Origin: Pyronema omphalodes
Taxonomy: Eukaryota; Ascomycota; Pezizomycetes; Pezizales; Pyronemataceae
Assembly: GCA_024516155.1 (NCBI GenBank)
Contig: JAJJXM010000030.1
Location: forward strand, 1 to 64,000
Reading direction: 5' to 3'
DNA length: 64,000 bases
The notes below the pieces were generated by a model that was not told where the DNA came from, searched no databases, and saw only the letters and a list, made by a program, of their open reading frames with translations. Both the position numbers and the translations under genes were made by a program. Below, piece after piece: positions 9,743 through 21,100 of this stretch; the stretch's first letter is position 1, and each line of letters opens with the position of its first letter.

Positions 9743-10252
9743 CGAGCCGTTGTGTTGTTGCGTCATCATTATGTTGTCGTTGTTGTTGTCGACATCGTGC
9801 CGTTGTCTTGCCGTGTTGTGTTGTGTTGTCGTTGTGTTGTTGTGTGTGCCGTGCCGTTGTGGTTGATAGACTGATTGATGATGGATGACGTACCATGAGC
9901 TGGAGAGCTGTGGCGTCGCAGGTGAATTGATGGAGAACGGAAGCTTTCATGTAGCGATGTTGGATGACGGCCCAGCAAGAGTGCTGGCCGCCCCTTTGTA
10001 CATAAGGAGGCTTGCCTCCTCGTTGTCGAGTTCTCCATCGAACGTCTTGTGTCTTTCCCTTGTCCTTAATAAAGACTTCTCCTTTCAGTCCCACGTCATT
10101 CTTGTCCTTGTCCCTGTCCCTGTTTCGTGTGCCGTTTGTCTGGCGTGCACTTCGGTCCTTGTCTTTCCGTTCCCCGTCCTGGAACCCGCCTAGTCCCCCT
10201 TGCCGGTAGTGTTCAGTGTGTTCTTTGAACGTCCGTTCCTAGTTCCCTGACA
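9724..10252 (+). repeat. 3' LTR of gypsy copy A
   Basis: 529 bp, TGTCACGG...CCCTGACA. It differs from the 5' LTR at about five sites, all transitions by hand count. It is followed by the target duplication GTATT (10253-10257) and then by copy-B pol sequence. Confidence 0.95.
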
Positions 10253-10726
10253 GTATTGTGAGTGAAAGCGTACGGTGTTGGAGCTGAAGCTTATTGTCAC
10301 TTCGTGTTTCTTTAACCAGGGGATGCCCAACACCACCGGGTAGTGACCTAACTTGGTGACGAACATGGGGAGGGTTTCCGAGTGACCATTGATGGTACAC
10401 TCTACTTGGGCGAGGTGTGTGATTTTTCCTGAGGATATAGGTCCGCCGTCAATGACTTCGACCGTTCGGGCTGTCGGTAGGGGGGTTGAAGGGCGTTTGT
10501 GATGGCGGGCGAAATTGCGATCCACAAAGGCGATGCCAGTGGTGCCGCAGTCAACGAGCGATACTGTCTTCACGGAGCGGTTATTAGAGAACAAGGAGCA
10601 AGAGAGAACAGGGTGTTTGCATTCTAATTTGCCAGTAAAACTTGCGCCTGATAACAATAGTGTGTCTGCAATAATCTTCCTACCAGCGGTAGAGCCATCT
10701 TCCTGCGGCTGGTTTAGTCTTTTCCC
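10253..10726 (-). pseudogene. Start of pol (protease) of gypsy copy B, cut by copy A
   Basis: The minus strand reads from the -1 frameshift heptamer (rc of TTTTCCC, 10720-10726) into the protease with VDCGTTGIAFVDRN, and stops at the copy-A insertion point after HSQYC. The same sentence of protein resumes at 3848 on the other side of copy A, which proves the nesting. Fold and motif match copies A and F. Confidence 0.88.
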
Positions 10727-12225
10727 GAAACATGTTCTTCAGTATCCAATAATTCAACACTTGCGACTTTGACATTAGTCTCAGCGGGGCACGAGGCAGC
10801 CATGTGGCCGAGGCCACCCCAGCAGAGGCAACGTCCTTCTGACAGGCGGGTAGCGCGTTCCTGTGCTGATAGTTTCTGACGGGGTCCCTGGGCAGGGGTT
10901 TGTTTGCTAGAGGGGGCGGTGGTTGATTGGGTAGCGGGGGTGGGGCGGCTTGTGGCGGGGGTGGCGGCGGTAGTGGGTTTGACTTGGCCGCGGTTGGTGC
11001 GCAGCTTGCAGAGATTCTCCAGTGCTCTCAACTGGGAGTCCAATTTCTGGCACTGATCAACAAATTCGTGCATTGTAGTGGTGGGGGGAGCGCCAACCAA
11101 CTTTTCATGCAACTCGAGGGATAGGCCGTTCCGTAGAGCGTCCATGGTAGCGGCTTCATCCCAGCCGAATTCTGCGACCAGGCGGGAAAACTCTGCATAA
11201 TAATCTGAGACTTCGCGGTTGTTTTGTCGGAGATTTTGTAGTTTGAAACGAGCCGTTGCGCGCTCGTCCGGGTCTCCAATGGTACGTTGTAGAATTTCAA
11301 TGACGTCTCCGACGTCGGTTAGGGCCCAGCTGTTACCATTATCCTTGATATATGGAAGGATCTGATCAAGGGCGCGTCCGCGGAGACGGCCCATGGCATA
11401 GGAGATTCGCTTATGGGGGGTTGGGAAGCGTAATTCGTCGCTCACCAATTCAATATGGAGCAAGGAAACAAAACGGCGGAGGTCCTCCTTGTTGGACCCA
11501 TCGAAGGTTGGTGGATCCGAAATTTCATCTCTGGTAACACGGATGCCGGGGGAGGCGAGTAACGCGTTGATAAGTTCACGCTGGCGGGTGACCTCCTTTT
11601 CGTAGTATTGATTTTCGTTCGCATCTGCTTGTTCCTCAGGGGTTAGGAGGATTTCTGGGACTCAGGGGGGAAGTCTCGGGACTGGCGCGATGATAGCGGG
11701 GGCGGCAACTGCGGCTGTGGCTGTGGCTGGGGCGGGAGGCGCGGCGGCTTGCGGCGCTGTGTCTGGTCCGTTGGGGTAAACCTGCACGGACCGAGTCTGA
11801 ATAACAACGGGGGGAATGGGTGCAGGGGTGGGGGCTTCCGGAGCGCGGGAGGCGACAGGGCTGGAGACTCGGGTCCTGGTGCCGGAGCCGGGGATCTCTG
11901 TGAGGTCGTTTAGTACGTAGCCCGTGGGATGATCTTGGGGGTCCAGGATAGATTGAGCGAGCTGCTTGGTGAACGTGAGCGGTTCGTGCCCGTCTGGAAA
12001 CTGAGTCATGGAGGCAGCGTTGATGATTTGCTGCCAATGCCCTTCGTCGATGACTTTAACGTGAATGTTGGCGGGCTCGGGGGATCGGCTTAAGTCGGAT
12101 GGTGTGACAGACGTACTCCTGGTAAGTATAATCCTGGAGTTCCCAGCGGACCACAAGGTAGCAGTGATCTTCTGCTCTTCGGATGGCTCGTCGGACTGCG
12201 CCAGCAAATCGGTTAGATATTGCAA
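10714..12225 (-). pseudogene. gag of gypsy copy B (nonsense mutation, start lost)
   Basis: Homologous to gag of copy A through the capsid domain (FGDPDERATARFKLQNLRQN) to a degenerate knuckle (CLCWGGLGHMAASC, second Cys changed). A single in-frame TGA near 11660 replaces the CGA after PRLPP, a C-to-T change. The ATG used in copies A and F is ATT here (NIHVKVIDEG). The gag frame otherwise stays open to its stop at 10714. It cannot make a full Gag without suppression. Confidence 0.86.
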
Positions 12226-12298
12226 AGGTCTCGGTCAGTGTGGGAGTCACTAGGGCTTGTTTCAAGGCGTGTGTCCAAGCAGAACCGGTTGGGTTCAT
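12056..12298 (-). CDS. Small 80-aa ORF upstream of gag (copy B)
   Basis: Counterpart of the 4413-4655 ORF of copy A, again 80 residues and starting MNPTGSAW, with the core CYLVVRWELQDYTYQE intact. It is still open although gag and pol of the same copy are broken. Function unknown. Confidence 0.45.
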   Translation of the reverse strand: MNPTGSAWTHALKQALVTPTLTETFAISNRFAGAVRRAIRRAEDHCYLVVRWELQDYTYQEYVCHTIRLKPIPRARQHSR

Positions 12299-12334
12299 GC
12301 GTGTTGGTCGAATAAATATTTAGATCGAACGTCA

Positions 12335-13670
12335 TGTCAAGGAACTAAGAACGGACATTCGAAGAACAAACTGAACACTACCGGCAGGGGGGGACTAGGT
12401 ATCAGAACCGTATCCACGGTTACTGACGACAGGCAGTGCGGAGGTTTCGGCGGCGAGGAGGGCGGCGATGGTTTAGGTAAGGCTGGTAAGTTGGGAATGC
12501 GCAAGGGTTTGGCTGCGAAGTCACAGGTGAGTTTCGGAGAGATGGGGATATCACAAGGAAACTTTTTGTAGATAGGATTGTAGTAAATAGAACCTTGATT
12601 GCGTGAAGAAATAAACCACATACAAATTTCCTCCTCTTATACTTGCTCCTTCATGACTCGTGACTCAGCATTCTCCGCCTGCGGAGAATGCTCTCAATGC
12701 TAACCGCCGTGATAACTACATACATGACCAACATCCCCCACCATTTGCCAACCGCCGTAATTCCAAATAAGAGAACAAGGGAACAATACATACCAAGAGA
12801 TAGCTACCTTGCTAACCGCCGTAATTCCAAATAATGATAAAGAAAGAGTACATACCAAAAGAGATAACTTCCTGGCTAACCGCCGTGATTCCAAATAATA
12901 CAGAAAGAGTACATACCAAAAGAGATAACTACCTGGCTAACCGCCGTAACTCCAACTACATAAGAGATAAGTAAAAGATTCCAACATTTTCCTAGCCGCC
13001 GTGATACCTAAAATAAATTCAAATAATAAATAACTCCTAACATATGAAAATCCCCGGCAAGGGGCCCAGCCCCTTGCCCTAACCCTATCCCTATCACTTC
13101 ATGATGGCGTAGCAGGTTGCCAGGGTGATGGCAACCACCCATAGCCCTGCGGTGGTGACGGCGGAGGCCAGGAGCATGTCACGGGAGAGTTGTGACACTA
13201 GGCGGGTTCCGGGATATGGGAACGGAAGACAAGGACCGAAGTGCACGACAGACGGACGGCACATGAGACAAGGACAGGGACAAGGACAAGAATGACGTGA
13301 GACTTGAGAAGAGGAGTCTTTATTTAAAGGAAACGGGAAAGACACAAGATGTTCGATGGAGAACTCAACGACGGGGAGGCAAGCCTTCTTATGTACAAAG
13401 GACGGCCAGCACTCTTGCTGGGCCGTCATCCAACATCGCTACATGACAGCTTCCGTTTCTCCATCATTTCACCTGCGACGCCACAGCTCTGCAGCTCATG
13501 GTACGTCATCCATCATCAGTCAGTCCATCAACAACAACTGCACGGCACACCCAACAACACAACGACAACACAACACAACACGGCAAGACAACGGCACGAC
13601 GACAATCACAACAACGACAACACAATGGTGACGCAACAACACAACGGCTCGTCAGCCGTGTGCCGTGACA
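12335..13670 (-). repeat. 5' LTR of gypsy copy B, split by a solo LTR
   Basis: The LTR starts at 12335 with TGTCAAGG, is interrupted at 12399/12400, resumes at 13198 (CTAGG repeated) and ends GCCGTGACA at 13670, followed by the outer duplication GGGGA. The primer-site sequence ATCGAACGT (plus-strand view) is at 12324-12332, just inside. The part from 13198 was copied again at 14380-14852 by the local tandem duplication. Confidence 0.9.
12400..13197 (-). repeat. Solo LTR of a family-2-like gypsy element
   Basis: A 798-bp insert flanked by CTAGG on both sides (12395-12399, 13198-13202), with an end (GAGCATGTCA...GTGACA) resembling the LTR ends of element C. It contains CTTGATTGCGTG and a downstream TATA-like stretch laid out as in element C, where TTGATTGCGT is the self-primer sequence. 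The left end reads TATCAG rather than TGT. No internal genes are present, so I read it as the product of LTR-LTR recombination. Confidence 0.72.
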
Positions 13671-15031
13671 GGGGAAGGATATTGCAGCGAGCAGGTAACG
13701 TTTGTCCGTGCCTTCCTCCACTCCATTTCCTGACATGCCCTGGAGTGGGCTCACCACAGTTGGCGTGCCGGGTTAAGACATGTGCAGCGTGGTCCATACA
13801 TCATCTCTGTTGTTTGGAGACCAGCAGACTCACCAAGAACTGCCGACAGAGCATTCTCCGCCTGCGGAGAATGCTCTCAATGCTAACCGCCGGGATAACT
13901 ACATACATGACCAACATCCCCCACCATTTGCCAACCGGCCTAATTCCAAATAAGAGAACAAGGGAACGATACATACCAAGAGATAACTACCTTGCTAACC
14001 GCCGTAATTCCAAATAATAATGAAGAAAGAATACATACCAAAAGAGATAACTTCCTGGCTAACCGCCGTGATTCCCAATAATAAAGAAAGAGTACATACC
14101 AAAAGAGATAACTACCTGGCTAACCGCCTTAACTCCAACTACATAAGAGATAAGTAAAAGATTCCAACATTTTCCTAGCCGCCGTGATACCTAAAATAAA
14201 TTCAAATAATAAATAACTCCTAACATATGAAAATCCCCGGCAAGGGGCCCAGCCCCTTGCCCTAACCCTATCCCTATCACTTCATGATGGCGTAGCAGGT
14301 TGCCAGGGTGATGGCAACCACCCATAGCCCTGCGGTGGTGACGGCGGAGGCCAGGAGCATGTCACGGGAGCGTTGTGACACTAGGCGGGTTCCGGGATAT
14401 GGGAACGGAAGACAAGGACAGAAGTGCACGACAGACGGACGGCACACGAGACAAGGACAGGGACAAGGACAAGAATGACGTGAGACTTGAGAAGAGGAGT
14501 CTTTATTTAAAGGACACGGGGAAGACACAAGACGTTCGATGGACAACTCAACGACGGGGAGGCAAGCCTTCTTATGTACAAAGGACGGCCAGCACTATTG
14601 CTGGGCCGTCATCCAACATCGCTACATGACAGCTTCCGTTCTCCATCATTTCACCTGCCACGCCACAGCTCTGCAGCTCATGGTACGTCATCCATCATCA
14701 GTCAGTCTATCAACAACAACGGCACGGCACACACAACAACACAACGACAACACAACACAACACGGCAAGACAACGGCACGACGACAATCACAACAACGAC
14801 AACACAATGGTGACGCAACAACACAACGGCTCGTCAGCCGTGTGCCGTGACAGGGGAAGGATATCGCAGCGAGCAGGTAACGTTTGTCCTTGCCTTCCTG
14901 CACTCCATTTCCTGACAGGCCCTGGAGTGGGCTCACCACAGTTGGCGTGCCGGGTTAAGTCATGTGCAGCGTGGTCCATACCTCATCTCTGTTGTTTGGA
15001 GACCAGCAGACTCACCAAGAACTGCCGACAG
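12668..15031. repeat. Tandem duplication of about 1,182 bp (two units)
   Basis: Unit 1 (12668-13850) and unit 2 (13851-15031) carry the same series: the right two-thirds of the solo LTR, the outer part of the copy-B LTR, and about 180 bp of flanking LINE-I. Both begin with the palindrome GCATTCTCCG-CCTG-CGGAGAATGC. Scattered point differences show the duplication is not brand new. The breakpoint joins GCCGACAG-A to the palindrome. Confidence 0.9.
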
Positions 15032-16612
15032 CCGGCCGCCTATGTCCGTATGATATACAGGCTGTCTTGATCTCTCTGTACCACCATGTTTTCAAGCGGG
15101 CGGACAACCTAATGTGCCGCATGCGAGCTTCCAACACCCACGTAAGCTCCCCCGATCCACACTACCTCCTGATCCACCTCTTCGGTGTAACTGAGGACTG
15201 TCGGGAGCGGTCTGCGTTCGCTGCCATGGCGACAATCAAATGCCCCCACTCAAATGACGCCGTGACCGCTCCTCCCTCATCTTTGAACACCCCTTGCACT
15301 GCCCACCTCCTCGTAGGCGTCGTGAAGTTCTCGGGGACAACAACAATCGACAATCCCTACCATAGCGATGCATGGGAGGACGTTGTTGCGTGCTCAGGCT
15401 CCTCCAGTCCGGAAGCCAGAACTGTCATTGCCAACTCCGTCGTTGCCCGCATCAGGTCCATATCGCTATACCTCAGCTGACCTATCTGCTGGTTAGTCTC
15501 CAACCTATCACCTAAATACTGCAGCCCGTGAACGTCCATGAGGGACTCGAGGAAGGCGTGGTGGAGGGGTGCTTTGCAGTGCTGGTTACACCACTAGGTA
15601 TGAGCATTGAGGTGCTCCGCCTATACCGTTCCTGGAGTGATGACCATGTTCCAGTCTAGGTTCCTCGCATGACTAGCCCCGTCTGTGTGACGAGCAGTGT
15701 CGTACATGTTTCCAATGCGAAGCTGGCCATGTTGCCTGCACATCACATTCAGCACCTTCATGTCCCCTTGGCTGCCCCTGCTAGGTCCACACGAGGTCGC
15801 AGGTTCCAAGGGGAATCCTTTCCAATGGCTGCCAGGACTCTACCACCCCTCATGGAATGGTGAGCGGGGTACCGCCATCCTGTAACGCAGGTGGTTCCTG
15901 TACCGGTCCAACGTCCGCTCCCAGCTTTCACCCGCTCTCCATAATCCCTGCAAGGACCACAATGCTCTTACAGCAGTTGAATTACAGAACCTAAATGTTC
16001 CTTATGGATCAGACTCTCTGTGCTCAACAGCATCGGTCAACTTTCTGGGAGGATGGTTAGGGTTACCAGTGTCCATCAGGACAGCAAAAGGGTTGGCGAC
16101 GACCAAAGCGGTCAAGATAGCGAGGTCCTGAACGCAAGGGGAGAGAGACGGCGTGGAGAACGGCAAGGAAGCGAGGGCTTCTGTCAGGACTGACACGTCA
16201 TTGGAAGGGGGGTCGTAGTGTGATGAGCGGGCAAGGTGGGCATCTGTAATGGCAGCACGGGTGTCAGGGCATGTGCGCCCACTCACAAGATGTAATTCTC
16301 CACTGTTGGAACATTTGGGGTCTGAAAGAGAATTCGAGAACAAAGAGCCCATGGGCACTGTGCAGCGGGCGGAGGAGCACGCGGGGTATTTGTTGGTGGA
16401 GTGGTTGAGACCATCAAGAGCACCGCAGAAAATGTCCGGGGTAGAGCATCGCTCCTGAATTTGTCCCCAATTGAGGAAACAGGAGTACTAGCTGTCCGGT
16501 CACTGAAAGACGAAGAACTCTGCGTAATGATGACAGCTCCCCTGATATGCCAAGGCAGGTTGAAGCAGAGCATCAGACAAAGATGGGGGCGAAGCAACTT
16601 TGGGTAGCTCTA
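13671..16612 (-). pseudogene. LINE-I: decayed Tad-like non-LTR element (RT start, endonuclease, ORF1 end)
   Basis: From right to left on the minus strand this holds the ORF1 zinc-knuckle end (16283-16597), then the endonuclease region with GLQYLGDRLETNQQIGQ (cf. LINE-H GLRYVGDGLETHSQSG) and EPEHATTS (cf. DPRHATTS), then TTPTRRWAVQGVF (cf. DAPTRGWAVGELL), then the pre-RT region PTVVSPLQG...LLAAISFP. All frames are broken. The 13671-13850 part also appears in the duplicated unit at 14853-15031. Copy B, element C and Copia-D are all inserted into this element. Confidence 0.7.
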
Positions 16613-17557
16613 TGTTGGGCACCACCGGCGGTTAGGCAAGGAGGTAGGCAACACGATTGTTCTTGTGGTAATTCTGACGAGGGTTTTACAGGAAGGACTT
16701 CTAGGAGGGGGATTCTCTAACGTGGGGAAAGGAGGGAAGTTGGGGACAGGGTTGGGAATCTGGGGTTAGGGTGAGAGGTTCCTCCTATTCGGTGATCTCG
16801 TTCACAGAAGGGATGGACGAATCAAGGGAGAAGGAGGTAGATGGTGAAAGTAAATTGATTGCGTAAAGAATATCTACGTGTCCTATCTATCCCTCTTTAT
16901 ACCTTTCCGTCCCTCCCCTTTTAATCGACGCCCGGGGGTCAATTTCGTCGTGCCTTCGACACTTCGGATTTCCCAGGATCCTCCCCGTCCTTCTCCACGC
17001 CTCAATCTGTAATTACAATATTTGCTAACTAATAATTCTAACTATTACGTGATGCCCTTCGCTTCCTTTTCCCCCTTTTTTATTCTTCTATCTTTTCACC
17101 GCTCGAGTCCATTCGCGAGCTAAGCGAGCTTCGCTTGCCTCGACATTCCATACCCGAAACCCCCTCTTCGCCTACACCTTTTCGCCTATCTTTTTCCCCA
17201 CTCTTTTAGACCCATTTCACCGAGCTCGCTTCATTCTTATCATGAAGTCCCTGTTCGTTCGGGGTTTCATAATTCGAACAGCGCAGTTGACATAGCTCGC
17301 TTTCTCACGGTATTCCGGTTAACTCCCCGCTCCCTTATTTCCTCCCGAATTCCTCGCTTACATCCCTCATTCGCTTATTTCTTTTTCTCGCTAATTCCTT
17401 CCTGAGGGGGGTGTATCAGAATCCCCAACAATGGTGATTTCTTAGTCTTTCCTCTCCGTGGTAAATAGGTACCCCACGGCCACGGTTATTCCCAGTGTCC
17501 AAAGGATACCAACCGTAATGGAGGCTCCTAAGAGCATGTCAAAGTTGATTCTTGACA
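16613..17557 (-). repeat. 3' LTR of element C
   Basis: 945 bp with TG...CA ends, preceded on the left by CTCTA. It contains the self-primer complement TTGATTGCGT at 16855-16864 (plus view) and, on the element strand, TATAAAG about 37 bases upstream of it. On the plus strand this reads as CTTTATA near 16895. Confidence 0.93.
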
Positions 17558-17572
17558 ATAGCCCCCTCTCCA
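17558..17572 (-). other. Polypurine tract (element C)
   Basis: On the element strand GGAGAGGGGGCTAT directly precedes the 3' LTR. It is a purine run in the place where plus-strand priming is expected. Confidence 0.65.
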
Positions 17573-17594
17573 GGGCCGAGGCTCCGACGAGGCT

Positions 17595-18146
17595 TCACGG
17601 GTGTGGTGATCCCATGAGGGTTTTGTGGGGTTTGTAGAGCGGTTGGTTCCATCGAGGATCCGGGTCAGATTGTCGTTGGGGGGAGCGTTGGAAGCGGGGT
17701 TGGTTCGGAGGGGACTCCGAGGTTCGGTCGGGGTTCGTGGGTGGGCTTTGGGTCAGACTAGAGGTGGTTCGGTTGGAGACAAGGCATCTTTCGGCGTGGT
17801 TGGTCAGGTTGACCAGGATTCCACAGCGGTGGCAGATACGACGGCCTTGTTGCCAACGTCGGCAGGCTCTTCGAGGGTTGAGACGTTGTACTTGGATAAT
17901 CTCGTCGAGTTCTGGTGAATGGGCTTCGCCGCAGTAGCAGTGATCGGTGGGTTATCCGTTTTCTCCGGAGGGTTTGAAGGGGTTTTTCTGTTGTTTTTCT
18001 TGTTGATGGTGGGTACAATGACGTTCGTGGCAGAACGTCCAGTGGATATTTTCGTGGGGTAAGTTGAGGAAAGGTAACGAGGGAGGGAGATCGTGGTTCC
18101 GGCCCAACGTCTCTTCCGGGGTATCTTCCCGGGAGTACGAACTCAT
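17595..18146 (-). pseudogene. ORF3 of element C: Cys/His-rich protein downstream of pol
   Basis: ATG 18146 (MSSYSREDTPEE) lies one codon after the pol stop TAA (18150-18152), in the same frame. The frame runs to TGA at 17595-17597, about 183 codons, with one internal TAA at 17952-17954. It contains HWTFCHERHCTHHQQEKQ (WTxCx4CxxH pattern), then HCYCGEAHSPEL, and CHRCGILVNLTNHAERC (Cx2Cx9Hx3C), all plausible zinc ligands; the last third is Pro/Ser/Thr/Asn-rich. Family-1 elements have nothing here. It could be a readthrough extension of Pol or a separate accessory protein. I recall WTxC-x4-C-type motifs near pol ends of other fungal gypsy elements, not verified. The internal stop makes this copy probably defective. 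Confidence 0.55.
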
Positions 18147-18149
18147 TTC

Positions 18150-21100
18150 TTAATTTTGAGGGGATGGTTTCCCAGGGTATTTTTGATGGAATTCCGCAAC
18201 TACTTCGGGGGCGTTATCGAAATTGGTGGCGGGATACCAGGCTTTGTCTTCGTTGTGGAATCCTTTCCACTTTACCCGGTATTGGAGACGGTTTCGTGAT
18301 CGTCGAGAGTCTGTGATTTCTTCGACCTCCCACTCCTGTTGTCCGTTGACCATGATAGCCGGTGGGGGGGGTTTGACATGGCCGGGGATAGGCGGGTATT
18401 TCGTTGTCGCGGGTTCGAGTAGAGATACGTGAAAAACCGGGTGGAGTTTTACGCCGGGGGGAAGGGCTAACTTATAGGCTTTGGTTCCTTTTTTTTCCAA
18501 GATTGAGTAAGGGCCAAGGAGCTTATGACCCAGCTTACTTGACGGGCGAGTTGTCTTTATATATTTTCTTTTCAACCAGACCTTATCTCCTACGGTTAGG
18601 AGGGGGTCTGGTTTTCTTTTCTTGTTAGCTTGCTCCGCCTGTTCCGACTGCGCCCATTGTATATCTGCTTGTAGTTGTTGGTGCAAATTTTTCAATGTGC
18701 TGATGTACGTGATAGCCTCGGGGGTGGGCTCTCTTGCGGCACTAAGGTCTGGTTGGAATCGGGGGTGGTATCCATAGTTAGCGAAGAAGGGTGTCTTTCT
18801 GATTTAGTGTTATTGTAGCAGAATTCCGCGATGGGCAGGAGGGTCCTTCAGTTGTCCTGTTGGTAGTTGCAGTAGGCTCGGAGGTATTGCTCGAGGGTAG
18901 CGTTTGTTCTCTCCGTTTGTCCATCAGTTTCTGGGTGGAAAGACGCACTGAGGCTTCGAGTGGTGCCCATAGTCTCCATAATCTGCTTCCAGAATTTCGA
19001 TGTAAATAGTGACCCTCAATCTAACACAATGATGCCTGGAAGACCGTGGGGGCGCACGACGTGTTGGACGAACCCCTCCGCTAGGTCTTGGGGGGTCATG
19101 GTTTCTTTGCAGGCCACGAAGTGTGCCATCTTTGTTAACCGGTCAACAATTACACACAATGCATTGTCTTCTCCGACTTCTGGTAACCCGGTGATGAAGT
19201 CCATAGGAATGGAGTCCCACGGTCTTGTTGGTAACTGTAGGGGTTTCAACAGTCCGAAAGGGGCGTGACGGATGGGTTTGATTCGCTTGCACATGTCGCA
19301 ATCGTCGACGTATTGTTGGATGTACTGACGTTGTTGCGGCCAATAGTATTTTCGAGTAATCAGTTCCAGCGTTCGAGCTCTTCCTGGGTGTCCTGCAGTT
19401 AACGCGTTGTGATGGTCGTGAAGGATTTTTAGACGCAATTCGTCATCTTGGGGAATCCAGATGAGTCCTTCGTATGTTAGCAGCCCCTCTTCTTCCTTGC
19501 AAAGTCCTAGCGCCACTCTGGTGTCTTGTTTCTCCCCGTTTCGTAGTTTCGTTAATATCCCCTGAATTTCCTGATCCTCCACCATTTTTTCTTTTATTGT
19601 GGCTAGCAGTGCTTCGTCCTCCCGTAATCGGGTTACACTAGTTGCGTACGCTTCCAGGCTGGGCATAGGCGCTGAATTGGTAGGTTTAAATACGGAGGGG
19701 TCTAGCCGAGAATCGTTTGGGTTAGGCGAGGGTTTTGCTAGGCTTACTACAATAGCCGAGAAAGATTGTTCTGGCAGTAGTATGCGGTCTTTATTCTGCC
19801 GATGTTTTGCCTCCCCTTCCCAGGGCGAGTCTCCTGACTCGCGAGATAAGATGTCCCGTTTGCCCGCTAATTTTCCTGGCCGATAAACAATGGTGAAGTC
19901 GTAATTAGCGAGGACTTCACCCCACCGTGCCTGACGCAGGTTGAGGTCTTTTTTCGTTTTCCAGTACTCCAGATTCTTGTGATCGGTGAGAATTTTGATC
20001 TGATGCTGAGTGCTCTTGCAGTACGTAGCCCATTTCTGGAGGCTCTCTATGATGGCTAGGAGTTCCTTGTCGTGAATGTCGTAGTTACGTTCGGCATCTT
20101 TCAGTTTGCGGGAAAAGTATCCTAAAGGGTGTAGGATTCCGTCTTCATCAGGCTCAGAGCAGACTGCTCCAATAGCGTAATCCGAAGCGGCGGTTTCCAG
20201 TGTGAGTGGGTGCCTAGGTTCGAAATGTTTCAAGATTGGCTGAGAGATCATAGCCTGTTTGAGGCTATCAAACGCTTGTTGGGCTGCGTCGTCCCATATG
20301 AATGGTGCGTCTTTTCGTATGAGCCTTGTGAGGGGGGTAGTGATTTTACTGAAATCTCTTATGAACCGGCGATAAAAGTTCGCGAACCCCAGAAAACTCT
20401 GGATTCCCTTTACGTTGCTAGGTTCCTGCCAATCCTTCACGGCTTTTATCTTCTCCGGGTCCATGGATATCCCGTCTGGGGCAATGATGTACCCGAGGTA
20501 TTCTGTCTTGTTGGTATGGAATTCACACTTGCTCGCCTTCAGGTTAAGGCCCACTTGTCTGATTCTTTCCAAGATGAGACGGACATGTTTTCGATGAGTT
20601 TCTATGCCATCCGAGTAGATTAGGATATCATCGAGATACGCGATACAGAAGATGTCCAAATAGTCACTCAACACTTCATTCATCCAGCGTTGGAACGAGG
20701 CCGGGGCATTGGTTCAGCCGAACGGCATGACGAGGTATTCAAACAACCCATATTTCGTCCTGAACTCGGTCTTCCACTCGTCGCTTTTTGCTATTCGGAG
20801 GTTGTGGTAGGCATCTCGTACGTCCAGTTTGGTATAAACCTTTGCTTTTGCCAGCCTATCCAAAGCTTCCCCGATTAGTCGTAACGGGGTCCTATCTTTT
20901 ATGGTGATAGCGTTGAGTCCTCGATAATCCACACACAGCCGGAGGCCTCCGTCTTTCTTTTTTACGAAGTGGATGGGGGCTCCTGCAGGAGATCTAGAGC
21001 TACGTATCCATCCCTTTCTTAAACTGTCATCGATTTATTCTTTTAAGGCTTGTAGCCTATTTTCATCCAGTGCTCGTAAAGGTTCAAACGGAGGCATCTT

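Larger units (their letters stand above)
3849..10252 (+). mobile_element. Ty3/gypsy chromovirus, family 1, copy A (complete, nearly intact)
   Basis: A 6,404-bp element with two 529-bp LTRs that differ at about five positions by hand count. It is flanked by the perfect duplication GTATT (3844-3848, 10253-10257). It sits in opposite orientation inside pol of copy B, just after the protease region. Order: LTR, self-complementary primer site, 80-codon ORF, gag, -1 frameshift site, protease-RT-RNase H-integrase-chromodomain, polypurine tract, LTR. Its one clear lesion is a single-base deletion near 9151, between integrase and chromodomain. The low LTR divergence marks a recent insertion. Confidence 0.96.
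105..13670 (-). mobile_element. Ty3/gypsy chromovirus, family 1, copy B (interrupted host of copy A and a solo LTR)
   Basis: The outer element runs from its 3' LTR at 105-636 to the outer end of its 5' LTR at 13670. It is flanked by a perfect 5-bp target duplication, GGGGA at 100-104 and 13671-13675. Subtracting copy A with its duplication (6,409 bp) and the solo LTR with its duplication (803 bp) leaves about 6.35 kb, close to copies A (6,404 bp) and F (6,423 bp). Gag and pol are recognisable but carry a lost start codon, a CGA-to-TGA nonsense change, an integrase frameshift and a deletion of about 70 bp before the chromodomain. It is clearly dead and the oldest of the three family-1 copies. 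Confidence 0.93.

Noticed and set aside
12668..12691. The GCATTCTCCG palindrome as a transcription terminator or MITE end
   Set aside because: It lies inside an LTR, has no T-run in the right place for termination and no flanking target duplication of its own.
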